DNA of 32,804 bases, from NCBI RefSeq assembly GCF_001699815.1, contig NZ_MCGB01000080.1:1-32804 (forward strand), given 5' to 3'. The notes below the pieces were generated by a model. It searched no databases and was not told the origin of the DNA. It saw nothing but the letters and a program-made list of their open reading frames with translations. Both the position numbers and the translations under genes were made by a program. The DNA comes from Ralstonia pickettii. GTDB lineage: Bacteria > Pseudomonadota > Gammaproteobacteria > Burkholderiales > Burkholderiaceae. Within the stretch, counting starts at the first letter, position 1. Each line of letters opens with the position of its first letter. Of the stretch, positions 1 through 7,369 are shown in pieces.

Positions 1-545
1 GCTCCAATGGCGGTGACGCCAATCACCATCATGGCTCAGGCTCAGCAACGGGTGGCGCAGCAGCCGCGGCCGGCGGAAACGGCGCGGCCGGCGGCACCGG
101 CACCAGTGGCAGCTCTACCGCGTCTGGTGGCGCAGGCACTGGAACGAGCACGGCCACCGGCACCAGCACAGGTGGTGCAGGCGCGGCAGGTGGGGCCGCT
201 ACCAACGTGGCCGGTACTGGCGGTGCAGGCGGTACTTCCACGAACGGCAGCGCGACCAACGGCGCAGCATCGTCCACGGCAGGCAATGGTGCCGTTGGCG
301 CCGTGGGTGCGGCTGGTGGTGCAGGCGGTGTCGGCAATGGTGGCGTCGGCAATGGTGCGGTGGGTGGCACCGGCGGTGCAGGCGGCACGGTCATGGTGGA
401 CGCAGGCACGTTCAACATGTCCAACGCCATGACCAGCGTCGGTCAATCCGCAGCTGGTGTGATGGTGGCGAGCCAGAACAGCGGCTTCGCTTCCCTCATC
501 CAGCAAAGCATCAACGTGCAGGCCAACCTGAACGTGGGCAAGTAG
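1..545 (+). CDS. Gly/Ala/Thr-rich secreted Fap-type amyloid subunit (3' part only)
   Basis: The gene enters from the left edge, open from base 3 in frame to the TAG at 543-545, so start and signal peptide are not visible. About 135 residues are extremely rich in Gly, Ala, Thr, Ser and Asn (blocks such as GGAGG, GNGG, GTGGAGG), with one NHHHG patch. The last 45 residues change character to a non-repetitive tail containing FNMSNAM, GQSAAG and QNSGFASLIQQSINVQANL. That tail resembles the C-terminal signature of the two downstream small secreted proteins. I infer a fibre subunit of a Fap-like functional amyloid, from its neighbours (C39 peptidase, FapF-like pore) and its composition. It could instead be a low-complexity surface adhesin; which of FapA, B or C it corresponds to cannot be decided from the visible part. 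The same low complexity recalls mycobacterial PE-PGRS proteins, but nothing else here is mycobacterial. Confidence 0.6.
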   Translation, partial: SNGGDANHHHGSGSATGGAAAAAGGNGAAGGTGTSGSSTASGGAGTGTSTATGTSTGGAGAAGGAATNVAGTGGAGGTSTNGSATNGAASSTAGNGAVGAVGAAGGAGGVGNGGVGNGAVGGTGGAGGTVMVDAGTFNMSNAMTSVGQSAAGVMVASQNSGFASLIQQSINVQANLNVGK

Positions 546-642
546 CCCGGTATCGGGCATGAGCGGGGAAGTGCCGCTGCGCGAGCGATGATGCTCAGCG
601 CATGACGGTGGATGGGGCCGGACTGCATCCGTGGTCCGGCCC
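545..642 (+). promoter_or_regulatory. two intercistronic stem-loops
   Basis: Immediately at the stop codon lies GCCCG-gtat-CGGGC (545-558). A second hairpin has a perfect 9-bp stem, GGGCCGGAC (615-623) with GTCCGGCCC (634-642), and a 10-nt loop. Neither is followed by a T-tract, so these are not canonical intrinsic terminators. They may protect the 3' end of the upstream subunit mRNA or attenuate read-through into the downstream genes. Confidence 0.45.
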
Positions 643-669
643 GCAGTTGGAGCGTATAGGAGACGTTTG

Positions 670-1104
670 ATGCGATCCGACAGAAGAACCACAGCAGGGT
701 GGGCAGCATGGTGGTTGGCGTGCGGCCTGGTGGCGTGGCCGGCGGCAGCAGCAACGGCAGCGAACGATGCGCCAATTGCAGACGGTGCGCAGGTGGCCAG
801 CACGGAAGCGGTGCGTCCCCCGGCCGCCGCGGCCATGTCGGTGCCTGGGCTCGGTCATGCGGTGGGCGCAGATCGGCTCGACAGCTATCGCGGCGGCACG
901 CAGGATCTCTACCAGACCGTCAATGAAGCGCGCCTGTCGGGCACGGTGAGCGACAACGCCGCCATTAACGTGGCGACGGGGTCGAACATCGTGCGCGACG
1001 GCTCGTTTGCCAATGCCAGCGGGATCCCCACGGTCATCCAGAACAGCGGAGCGAACGTGCTGATCCAGAACGCCACCATTGTCAACGTGCAGTTCCGGCC
1101 TTGA
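670..1104 (+). CDS. small secreted Fap-locus protein with LDSYRGG motif
   Basis: A 144-residue protein. The start at 670 is chosen for the AGGAG just upstream and because it gives a Sec-type signal peptide (RR-containing n-region, hydrophobic core at about residues 11-24, then PAAAATAA). A Pro/Ala-rich stretch is followed by ADRLDSYRGG (residues 68-76) and then a Ser/Asn/Val-rich part with NAAINVATGSN and a C-terminal VIQNSGANVLIQ ending in NVQF. The tail matches the pattern in the preceding and following secreted proteins. The RGG motif looks like a double-glycine processing site, possibly for the C39 peptidase encoded next. The stop at 1102-1104 lies 16 nt before the peptidase start, suggesting one operon. 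I infer a minor amyloid component or nucleator (FapA/FapB-like); its exact role is unknown. Confidence 0.6.
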   Translation: MRSDRRTTAGWAAWWLACGLVAWPAAAATAANDAPIADGAQVASTEAVRPPAAAAMSVPGLGHAVGADRLDSYRGGTQDLYQTVNEARLSGTVSDNAAINVATGSNIVRDGSFANASGIPTVIQNSGANVLIQNATIVNVQFRP

Positions 1105-1120
1105 GCTTGAGAAGGGCGGA

Positions 1121-1804
1121 ATGATGCGCAAGACGTTCGGAGCAGTGCTGGTGGCACTGATTTGCGGGCCCGCGTTGGCGGGCACGATCGACATGCTCGG
1201 CACGGGCGGCGGCACGTATGCCATGCCGGTGACGAGCATGAAGGCCGCGCGCTATCTGCGTACCGTGCATCAGCGTTTCGACTTCAGTTGCGGGTCCGCT
1301 GCGGTGGCGACACTGCTCACGTATCAGTACGGCTATCCGGTGAGCGAGCAGACCGTGTTCCAGGCCATGTACGAGCATGGCAACCAGGAGAAGATCCGGC
1401 GAGAAGGCTTTTCGCTGCTCGACATCAAACGCTATCTGGCATCTCTGGGCTTTGAGGCCGATGGTTTCGAGCAGCCGCTGGATGCATTGAAGGGCGCCCA
1501 CCTGCCGGCCATCGTGTTGTTGACCGAGAACGGCTATCACCACTTTGTGGTGGTCAAGGGCGTACAGGAAGGGCGTGTGCTGGTGGGCGATCCGGCCATG
1601 GGCACGCGTGCGATTCCGCGTGCGAGTTTCGAGAGCATGTGGGACAACCATTTGCTGTTCGTTGTCCATAACCGCGAGGCGGGGGCGACGTTCAACGCCT
1701 CATCGGATTGGCGCGTGGCACCGCGTGCACCGCTGGAGGAAGGCATGGACCGCAGCGGCCTGGGAAACATCGTCGTTCCCAAGCATGGTCCGTCCGACTT
1801 CTGA
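1121..1804 (+). CDS. fapD: secreted C39-family cysteine peptidase, FapD-like
   Basis: A 227-residue peptidase with a signal peptide (MMRKTF..., hydrophobic core, ending near ALAG at residue 21), so it should act in the periplasm. Catalytic features of the C39 (bacteriocin-processing) family are visible: Gln51 of the oxyanion hole, Cys57 in FSCGSAAVATLL, His141 in HHFVVVKG and Asp157 in GDPAMG. The domain stands alone, without the ABC-transporter membrane and ATPase parts of bacteriocin exporters; this is the FapD architecture of Pseudomonas amyloid operons. GAAGGG at 1111-1116 serves either ATG 1121 or ATG 1124; the latter has the more usual spacing. Neighbouring secreted proteins carry L-D-x-x-R-G-G sites that could be its substrates; this is inference. 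The peptidase call is firm and the Fap assignment rests on context. Confidence 0.82.
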   Translation: MMRKTFGAVLVALICGPALAGTIDMLGTGGGTYAMPVTSMKAARYLRTVHQRFDFSCGSAAVATLLTYQYGYPVSEQTVFQAMYEHGNQEKIRREGFSLLDIKRYLASLGFEADGFEQPLDALKGAHLPAIVLLTENGYHHFVVVKGVQEGRVLVGDPAMGTRAIPRASFESMWDNHLLFVVHNREAGATFNASSDWRVAPRAPLEEGMDRSGLGNIVVPKHGPSDF

Positions 1805-1849
1805 GCATCGTTGGCGCGCGACATTCCGGTAGTCGGGCAGGAGGGCATC

Positions 1850-2386
1850 ATGAAGCGGTTTGGCAAGGTGGCGTGGGCCGCTGGATGGTTCGCGCTGGCT
1901 GCGGCCGGGCATGCGTGTGCGGCCGGCATGGGCGGCATGGACAACAATCCGGTCCATGCCTGGCAGGCCGTGTCCGAAGACAAGCTCGACGACATGCGCG
2001 GCGGGTTTGATGTGCCCTCGCTCGCGGGGTTGCGCATTTCGTTCGGCATCGACCGTGCGGTCTTCATCAACGGCGACCTGGTGGCGAGTGCATCGGTCAA
2101 TATTCCCGATGTGGCACGCATGACGACCACGCAGGCGCAGCAACTGGCCTCGGTGGTCAATACGGTCAACATCGTGCAGAACGGTCCAAACAATGTCGCT
2201 CCGCCCGATGTGGCGACGGGGGGGGCAGCGGCAGCCACGGTCATCCAGAACAGCCTGAACAACCAGACGCTGCAGGCGGTGACGACCATCAATGCGGCGG
2301 TCAACAGCTTGCCGCAGTTCCGTCAGATGAATCTCTCCAACGTGCTGCAAGGCGCGTTGGCCAACGTCGTCACCATGCTGCACTGA
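1850..2386 (+). CDS. secreted Fap-locus protein with LDDMRGG motif, FapE-like
   Basis: A 178-residue protein. The start at 1850 is preceded by a strong AGGAGGG and gives a signal peptide (MKRFGK, hydrophobic core, cleavage near HACAAG). After the signal comes VSEDKLDDMRGG (residues 41-52), which fits the double-glycine leader pattern (Leu at -7, hydrophobic at -4, GG at -2/-1). The body is Val/Asn/Gln/Ala-rich, with SVVNTVNIVQNGPNN and VIQNSLNNQTLQ, related to the C-terminal signatures of the two upstream secreted proteins. It lies 45 nt after the C39 peptidase gene in the same direction. Position after fapD and before the fapF-like gene suggests FapE, a minor secreted amyloid component. It lacks the Gly-rich linkers of the first gene. 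The stop at 2384-2386 is 1 nt from the stop codon of the convergent fapF-like gene. Confidence 0.62.
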   Translation: MKRFGKVAWAAGWFALAAAGHACAAGMGGMDNNPVHAWQAVSEDKLDDMRGGFDVPSLAGLRISFGIDRAVFINGDLVASASVNIPDVARMTTTQAQQLASVVNTVNIVQNGPNNVAPPDVATGGAAAATVIQNSLNNQTLQAVTTINAAVNSLPQFRQMNLSNVLQGALANVVTMLH

Positions 2387-2387
2387 G

Positions 2388-3698
2388 CTAGAACTGGATC
2401 GGCAGGCGCAGCGTGACGGTCAGGTCCGGCGTGTCACGCGTCAGGCCCGCACCCACCGACAGGTTCAGCGCCATCTTGGGTGAGAGCCGGTACGAATAGC
2501 CGACCAGCAAGGTGCCGAGAATCGTGCGCACAGAACCCGGCACGCGCTGGCCGTTTTGCGTGGTCGGCCCGATGATGCTCTGGTCGTAGCCGATAGAGAA
2601 CGACGCCTTCTCGTTCAGCGCCAGCCCCATGCCGAAGTTCAGGCCGATGATGTCGCCGGCCTTCACGTTGCCCAGGAACTGCTTCGAGCCGTCCACCAGG
2701 TTCAGACTGACGTCCTTGCGCTCGAAGTTGTGCAGGTAGCTGATGCTGCCGAAGAAAACCGCCGGGTCCGTCGGGAACAGCCACGTCAGCCCTGGCTGTA
2801 CGGCGAAGAAGCCCGAGCCCGTCGGCTGTTGCAGAGGCAGGCCGGTGCCCGTGGTATTGCTCACACAGCGTGTCACGCAATCGGTGGTGACTTCAAACGG
2901 ATCCTTGCCGGTGCGCGTCTTGAAGCGCAGCCAGCCGATGTAGAACGGCTTGTCGACCCCGCCTGCATTGATTTGGTAGCGCGCAGTCAGCTCCACGTCG
3001 CCGATGCCGTGTCCGTGCGAGCTGAAGGCGTTGTCCGTCGCCGTGCCGGTGAACAGCTCGCGGCTGACGGTGTCGCTCTTGCTGTAGACATAGGGCACCC
3101 GCGCCTCCAGCTCCCAGCGCCGCGCGAGGCCGTAGCGCATCGCCACCGTGCCGGTCAGCGTGGTGGTCTTCACCTGCCGTACGTCGATCAGCCCGATCAG
3201 CAGCGCGGGGATGATGGTGTAGCCCACCAGCGCCACGCGGTCCGACGACGAATACGCCATCTGAAATGACGGCTCGACAACAACCTTGCCCGGCGGTGTG
3301 AGTGCGCTGGGCTCGTCGAAAATCTGCGCGATGCGTGGCGGCCGGTCAGGAGGCTCCGGCGGTTTGCCGACAGGCGTGGTTCCGGGCTGGTCGTTCTGCG
3401 CGAGTTCCACGGCGTCGCCGGCCGCGCCGGGAGCACCGGCACCGCGCACGGTGTCGAGTCGGCCCTCACTCATGCCGAGCGCGCGCCGCATGTGCCGCAG
3501 ATGCGCTTCCTGTTGCTGGATCGAGCGCTTGAGCTCCTGCAGGCGCGCCTGCGTATCGACAAGCTCGCGCTGCAGCGCTTCCAGGCTGGGTGGCTTGTCG
3601 TCCACCGGCTCGTTGGTCTGTGCAAGTGCCGACCTGCCGCACAGCAGCAGGCATGCGCACGCAACCGCGCGAAGCGGCCCCCATGGTGCGTTCTTCAT
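2388..3698 (-). CDS. fapF: FapF-like outer-membrane amyloid secretion pore
   Basis: A 436-residue outer-membrane protein. The start at 3698 is chosen because it directly precedes a signal peptide (cleavage near SALA-QTNE, residues 26/27), with AGGGA upstream. A heptad-like coiled coil follows (residues about 37-74; EALQRELVDTQARLQELK), then SEGRLDTVRGAG, a Pro-rich linker, and a beta-barrel of alternating amphipathic strands ending in LPIQF with a terminal Phe, as in outer-membrane barrels. EPSFQMAYSSSDRVALVGYTIIP and LIGLIDVRQVK look like the FapF family of Pseudomonas, where a trimeric coiled coil gates a barrel that exports amyloid subunits. Such proteins are often labelled phenol-degradation MetA-like. 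Here it is encoded on the opposite strand to the subunit genes and convergent with them, so it must have its own promoter in 3699-3870. Confidence 0.78.
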   Translation of the reverse strand: MKNAPWGPLRAVACACLLLCGRSALAQTNEPVDDKPPSLEALQRELVDTQARLQELKRSIQQQEAHLRHMRRALGMSEGRLDTVRGAGAPGAAGDAVELAQNDQPGTTPVGKPPEPPDRPPRIAQIFDEPSALTPPGKVVVEPSFQMAYSSSDRVALVGYTIIPALLIGLIDVRQVKTTTLTGTVAMRYGLARRWELEARVPYVYSKSDTVSRELFTGTATDNAFSSHGHGIGDVELTARYQINAGGVDKPFYIGWLRFKTRTGKDPFEVTTDCVTRCVSNTTGTGLPLQQPTGSGFFAVQPGLTWLFPTDPAVFFGSISYLHNFERKDVSLNLVDGSKQFLGNVKAGDIIGLNFGMGLALNEKASFSIGYDQSIIGPTTQNGQRVPGSVRTILGTLLVGYSYRLSPKMALNLSVGAGLTRDTPDLTVTLRLPIQF

Positions 3699-3782
3699 GG
3701 CAATGTCCCTGTCGAGAGCGCCCTGTCCACGAAAGGGGATGGGCCCTTCACGATTTCCCCCGGGCGGCGTACTGCGGATACC

Positions 3783-3788
3783 ACTATA
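3783..3788 (-). promoter_or_regulatory. possible -10 box for the fapF-like gene
   Basis: On the minus strand this reads TATAGT, 85 nt upstream of the start codon, in the only non-coding stretch upstream of the gene. No good -35 match lies 16-18 nt further up, so this is weak. Confidence 0.25.
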
Positions 3789-3870
3789 GGCGAGCGGGCG
3801 GGAAACGATAGGGCGCTGGCGTCCACAAAACGGACGAGGCCGAAATGCCCGTTTGGTGGATCGCTCGGGC

Positions 3871-3897
3871 AAGAAAAAAGGCGCCCGAAGGCGCCTT
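3871..3897 (-). terminator. rho-independent terminator of ilvA-queF
   Basis: On the minus strand the hairpin is AAGGCGCC-TTCG-GGCGCCTT followed by TTTTTTCTTG: an 8-bp stem closed by a stabilising C(UUCG)G tetraloop and a U-tract. It lies about 25 nt past the queF stop. Confidence 0.9.
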
Positions 3898-3921
3898 GCG
3901 TGTTTTGCCCAACGTCAGCGC

Positions 3922-4758
3922 TTACTGACGTGCATTGCGCAAGTTGTCCGGCCACGGTGTGTTGTAGTTTGTGCGGAACGGATTGATGTCCAGCCCGCCG
4001 CGACGTGTGTAGCGCGCATACACGGCCAGCTTGACCGGGCGGCACTGGCGCAGGATGTCGGTAAAGATCCGCTCCACACACTGCTCGTGAAATTCATTGT
4101 GTTCGCGGAACGAGATCAGATACTTCAGCAGCGCTTCCTGGTTGATCGGCGCGCCCACGTAGCGGATCTGCACGCTGCCCCAGTCCGGCTGGCCCGTCAC
4201 CAGGCAGTTGGACTTCAGCAGGTGCGACACCAGCGTTTCTTCCACCGGGCTTTCTTCCTCATCGGCATGTAGCAGCTCGGGCGTGGGCTGGTAGACATCT
4301 GTTTCGATGTCCAGGCGGTCGAGCAGCAGGCCATCGAGTTCGCCCATCTTCTGCCGCGCGAACTCTTCCTGCGTGACGATGCGCACCTGCACCGGCGCGC
4401 CGCATGCTTCCGACAGATCGTGGTGGATCAACTGCTGCAGCGCCTCGTGCGACGCCACCTTCGTCTGGTTGAACGAATTCAGATACAGCTTGAACGACTT
4501 CGATTCAACGATGTTGGGCGAATCCGCCGGCACGATCACGGTGCCCAGCGCCACCTGCGGCTTGCCGCGCAGGTTCAGCCACGACAGCTCGTACAGGTTC
4601 CAGAGGTCCACGCCGAAGAAGGGCAGCGGCGTGCCGGCGGCGAGGCCGATCTCGTCGCGCTTGCCCTGGCGCGGAATCGGAAACAGCAGGTGCGGGTCGT
4701 ACTCCGTCTTGTAGGCGGACGTCTTGCCCAGCGGCGAATGTTCGGGTTGGTTGCTCAT
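3922..4758 (-). CDS. queF: NADPH-dependent 7-cyano-7-deazaguanine reductase
   Basis: QueF reduces preQ0 to preQ1 with two NADPH in the pathway to the tRNA wobble base queuosine. The protein is 278 residues, the long bimodular form (as in E. coli, about 282). The catalytic Cys185 and Asp192 lie in [16 protein letters not shown], and the QueF signature [15 protein letters not shown] is at residues 85-99. The start at 4758 is chosen because the next Met upstream would add 14 untypical residues inside ilvA, and because its ATG overlaps the ilvA stop (TGATG), implying translational coupling. A UUCG-tetraloop terminator follows. The family call is firm; the link to ilvA is probably co-transcription rather than pathway. 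Confidence 0.95.
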   Translation of the reverse strand: MSNQPEHSPLGKTSAYKTEYDPHLLFPIPRQGKRDEIGLAAGTPLPFFGVDLWNLYELSWLNLRGKPQVALGTVIVPADSPNIVESKSFKLYLNSFNQTKVASHEALQQLIHHDLSEACGAPVQVRIVTQEEFARQKMGELDGLLLDRLDIETDVYQPTPELLHADEEESPVEETLVSHLLKSNCLVTGQPDWGSVQIRYVGAPINQEALLKYLISFREHNEFHEQCVERIFTDILRQCRPVKLAVYARYTRRGGLDINPFRTNYNTPWPDNLRNARQ

Positions 4759-6278
4759 CACAAAAACAGGCTGTAGACGGGGTTCTCGCTTTCGTCCCAA
4801 TAGGTATAGCCCAGCGTGGCGAGGAACGCCTTGAACTCGCGCTTCTCGTTCTTCGGTACCTGGATGCCGACGAGGATGTTGCTCGAATCCGCGCCTTGGT
4901 TACGGTAGTGGAACAGGCTGATGTTCCAGTTCGGGCTCATGCTCGAGAGGAACTTCATCAGCGCGCCTGGCCGCTCAGGAAACTCGAAGCGGTAGAGATG
5001 CTCGTTCTCTGCCAGCGGCGAACGCCCACCCACCATGTAGCGGATGTGCTGCTTGGCCAGTTCGTCGTTCGACAGGTCCAGTGTCGGGAAGCCGTGCTTG
5101 CGGAAGTTCTCGGCAATCTTGTCGCCCTCTGCGCGCGACGCAATTTGCACGCCCACGAAGATATGCGCGGCGTCCTTGCTGGCAATGCGGTAGTTGAACT
5201 CCGTCACGTTGCGCGACCAGCCGACCAGTTCGCAGAAGCGCTTGAAGCTGCCGCGCTCTTCCGGAATCGTCACGGCAAACACGGCTTCGCGGGCCTCGCC
5301 CACTTCGGCGCGCTCGGCCACGAAGCGCAGGCGGTCGAAGTTCATGTTCGCCCCGCTCGCCACGGCCACGAGCGATTCGTTCTTCAGCTTGTGCGTCTCG
5401 GCATACTGCTTGAGGCCGGCCAGCGCCAGCGCGCCCGACGGCTCCAGCAGGCTGCGCGTGTCCTGGAACACGTCCTTGAGCGCCGCGCAGATGGCATCCG
5501 TATCCACGGTGATGATCTCGTCGACGAGTTCGCGCGTGAGGCGGAAAGTCTCCTTGCCCACCAGCTTGACCGCCGTGCCGTCCGCAAACAGGCCCACCTC
5601 CTTCAGTTCGACGCGCTTGCCGGCGGCCACCGAGCGCGCCATCGCGTCGGAATCCACGCTCTGCACGCCGATGACCTTGACGTCCGGTCGCACGGCCTTC
5701 ACGTAGGCCGCAATGCCCGAGATCAGCCCGCCGCCACCGATCGAGCAAAAGATCGCATGGATCGGCTGCGGATGTTGGCGCAGGATTTCCATGGCGATCG
5801 TGCCCTGGCCGGCAATCACTTCCGGATCGTCGAACGGGTGAACGAAGGTGTAGCCATGTTTTTCCTGCAGCTTGGCGGCGTGGTTGTAGGCGTCGGAATA
5901 GCTTTCACCGTGCAGCACAACGTCGACCCAATCGCCGCCGCGCGAGCGCACGCCGTCAATCTTCAACTGCGGCGTCGTCACTGGCATGCAGATTACCGCC
6001 TTGCATTCCATGCGCGCCGCGCTGAACGCCACGCCCTGCGCGTGGTTGCCCGCCGATGCCGTAATTACCCCGCGCTTGCGCTCGGCCGGCGTGAGCGAGG
6101 CCATCTTGTTGTAGGCGCCGCGCAGCTTGAACGAGAACACCGGCTGGTCATCCTCGCGCTTGAGGTAGACGCGGTTGCCGGTGCGCACTGACAGGTTGGG
6201 CGCGAACTTCAGCTCGGTTTCCACCGCGACGTCATAGACCTTCGCAGTCAGGATTTTCTTGAGGTAATCGATGGCCAT
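4758..6278 (-). CDS. ilvA: threonine ammonia-lyase, biosynthetic
   Basis: Converts L-threonine to 2-oxobutanoate and ammonia, the committed step of isoleucine synthesis; PLP enzyme, cytoplasmic. It is 506 residues, close to E. coli IlvA (514). The PLP lysine is Lys51 in [20 protein letters not shown] is at residues 75-82, and the phosphate-binding SIGGGGL at 179-185. The C-terminal third (about 330-506) contains the two ACT-like regulatory domains typical of the long, isoleucine-inhibited form. The start at 6278 ([10 protein letters not shown]) matches the family N-terminus; upstream in-frame Met codons would add a basic, non-conserved tail. First gene of a two-gene unit with queF, divergent from the KirBac channel gene across 142 bp. 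Confidence 0.95.
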   Translation of the reverse strand: MAIDYLKKILTAKVYDVAVETELKFAPNLSVRTGNRVYLKREDDQPVFSFKLRGAYNKMASLTPAERKRGVITASAGNHAQGVAFSAARMECKAVICMPVTTPQLKIDGVRSRGGDWVDVVLHGESYSDAYNHAAKLQEKHGYTFVHPFDDPEVIAGQGTIAMEILRQHPQPIHAIFCSIGGGGLISGIAAYVKAVRPDVKVIGVQSVDSDAMARSVAAGKRVELKEVGLFADGTAVKLVGKETFRLTRELVDEIITVDTDAICAALKDVFQDTRSLLEPSGALALAGLKQYAETHKLKNESLVAVASGANMNFDRLRFVAERAEVGEAREAVFAVTIPEERGSFKRFCELVGWSRNVTEFNYRIASKDAAHIFVGVQIASRAEGDKIAENFRKHGFPTLDLSNDELAKQHIRYMVGGRSPLAENEHLYRFEFPERPGALMKFLSSMSPNWNISLFHYRNQGADSSNILVGIQVPKNEKREFKAFLATLGYTYWDESENPVYSLFL

Positions 6279-6420
6279 GGTGCGGACCGGGTTGGACGTG
6301 AACAGAGCCCGTAAGCCTATCACGCGGCGCCTGGCCCGCCTTGCCGGACTGGCGTGCCGGTCGGTACACTGCCCCGGCCGTACCCGGGCGGGCACGGCGC
6401 ATCATCGGCGAGAGGCCTCC

Positions 6421-7338
6421 ATGAACACCCCGTCGTCTTCCTCCGGGCGTGCCGGGCGCGCGCGCCGGGGCCGCAAAGTCTGGTCCGGCACGCAGCACGT
6501 CATCGCCTACGGCATGCCGCCGCTGGGCTGGCGCGACCTCTATCACCACGCGCTGGAGGTCAACTGGCCGACCTTCTTTGCGTTGCTGGCCACGTTGTTC
6601 CTGGCGCTCAATGCCGTATTCGCGGGGCTGTATTCGCTCGGCGACGGCGCGATCGCGAACCAGTCGCCGCCGGGTTTCGTGGGGGCGTTCTTCTTCAGCG
6701 TCGAGACCCTGGCCACCGTCGGCTACGGCGACATGCACCCGCAAACGCTCTACGCCCACGTCATCGCCACGCTGGAGATCTTCATCGGCATGTCGGGCAT
6801 TGCCATGGCGACGGGCCTGGTGTTTGCCCGCTTCTCTCGCCCGCGCGCCAAGATCATGTTTGCGCGCAACGTTGTTGTGCGGCCGCTCAACGGCAAATCC
6901 ACGCTGATGCTGCGCGCCGCCAATGCGCGCCAGAACGTCATCGCCGAGGCCACCGCCCGGCTGCGCCTGATGCAGGACGAGGTCTCGCCCGAGGGCTACG
7001 CGATCTACAAGATCCACGACCTGAAACTTGAGCGCAGCGAGCACCCGATCTTCCTGCTGGGCTGGGTGATGATGCATGTCATCGATGAAGCCAGCCCGCT
7101 GCACGGCGCCACCGCGGAATCGCTTGCGGCGGGTGATGCCTTGCTGCTGCTGACCATCGAGGGCGCCGACGAGACCGCCGCGCAGACCGTGCAGGCACGC
7201 TATTCCTGGCGGCACGACGAGATCCGCTGGAACCATCGCTATGCCGACCTCATCCGCGACGAGAGCGGCGTCACATCGGTCGACTACGACAACTTCCACC
7301 TGATCCACCCGATCGAGACGCCCCCGCAGGCACAATGA
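6421..7338 (+). CDS. KirBac-type inward-rectifier potassium channel
   Basis: A 305-residue inner-membrane channel closely resembling Burkholderia pseudomallei KirBac1.1. In order: a basic N-terminus with WSGTQHVIAYGMP (slide-helix entry), TM1 at about residues 50-72, pore helix, selectivity filter TVGYGD at 99-104, TM2 at about 112-137, and a cytoplasmic immunoglobulin-like Kir domain (about 140-300) with RAANARQNVIAEA and DLKLERSEHPIFLLGW. The start at 6421 has AGAGG about 5 nt upstream; the longer reading frame starting at 6271 overlaps the ilvA start. Bacterial Kir channels conduct K+ and are closed by anionic or cholesterol-like lipids in vitro; their physiological job is not settled. Confidence 0.93.
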   Translation: MNTPSSSSGRAGRARRGRKVWSGTQHVIAYGMPPLGWRDLYHHALEVNWPTFFALLATLFLALNAVFAGLYSLGDGAIANQSPPGFVGAFFFSVETLATVGYGDMHPQTLYAHVIATLEIFIGMSGIAMATGLVFARFSRPRAKIMFARNVVVRPLNGKSTLMLRAANARQNVIAEATARLRLMQDEVSPEGYAIYKIHDLKLERSEHPIFLLGWVMMHVIDEASPLHGATAESLAAGDALLLLTIEGADETAAQTVQARYSWRHDEIRWNHRYADLIRDESGVTSVDYDNFHLIHPIETPPQAQ

Positions 7339-7369
7339 CCGGCTTGTCCGATCCCAACGCGCAACCCCC

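Noticed and set aside
60-400. CRISPR-like array in the repetitive start of the window
   Set aside because: Repeats are short, imperfect, in frame and coding; no constant repeat-spacer length.
1-410. Mycobacterial PE-PGRS gene or contamination
   Set aside because: Composition is similar, but there is no PE domain in view and all neighbours are betaproteobacterial.
42-836. 264-residue minus-strand ORF opposite the Gly-rich subunit
   Set aside because: It is an antisense shadow of GC-rich repeat codons; Ala/His/Arg-rich, no family signal, spans two real genes.
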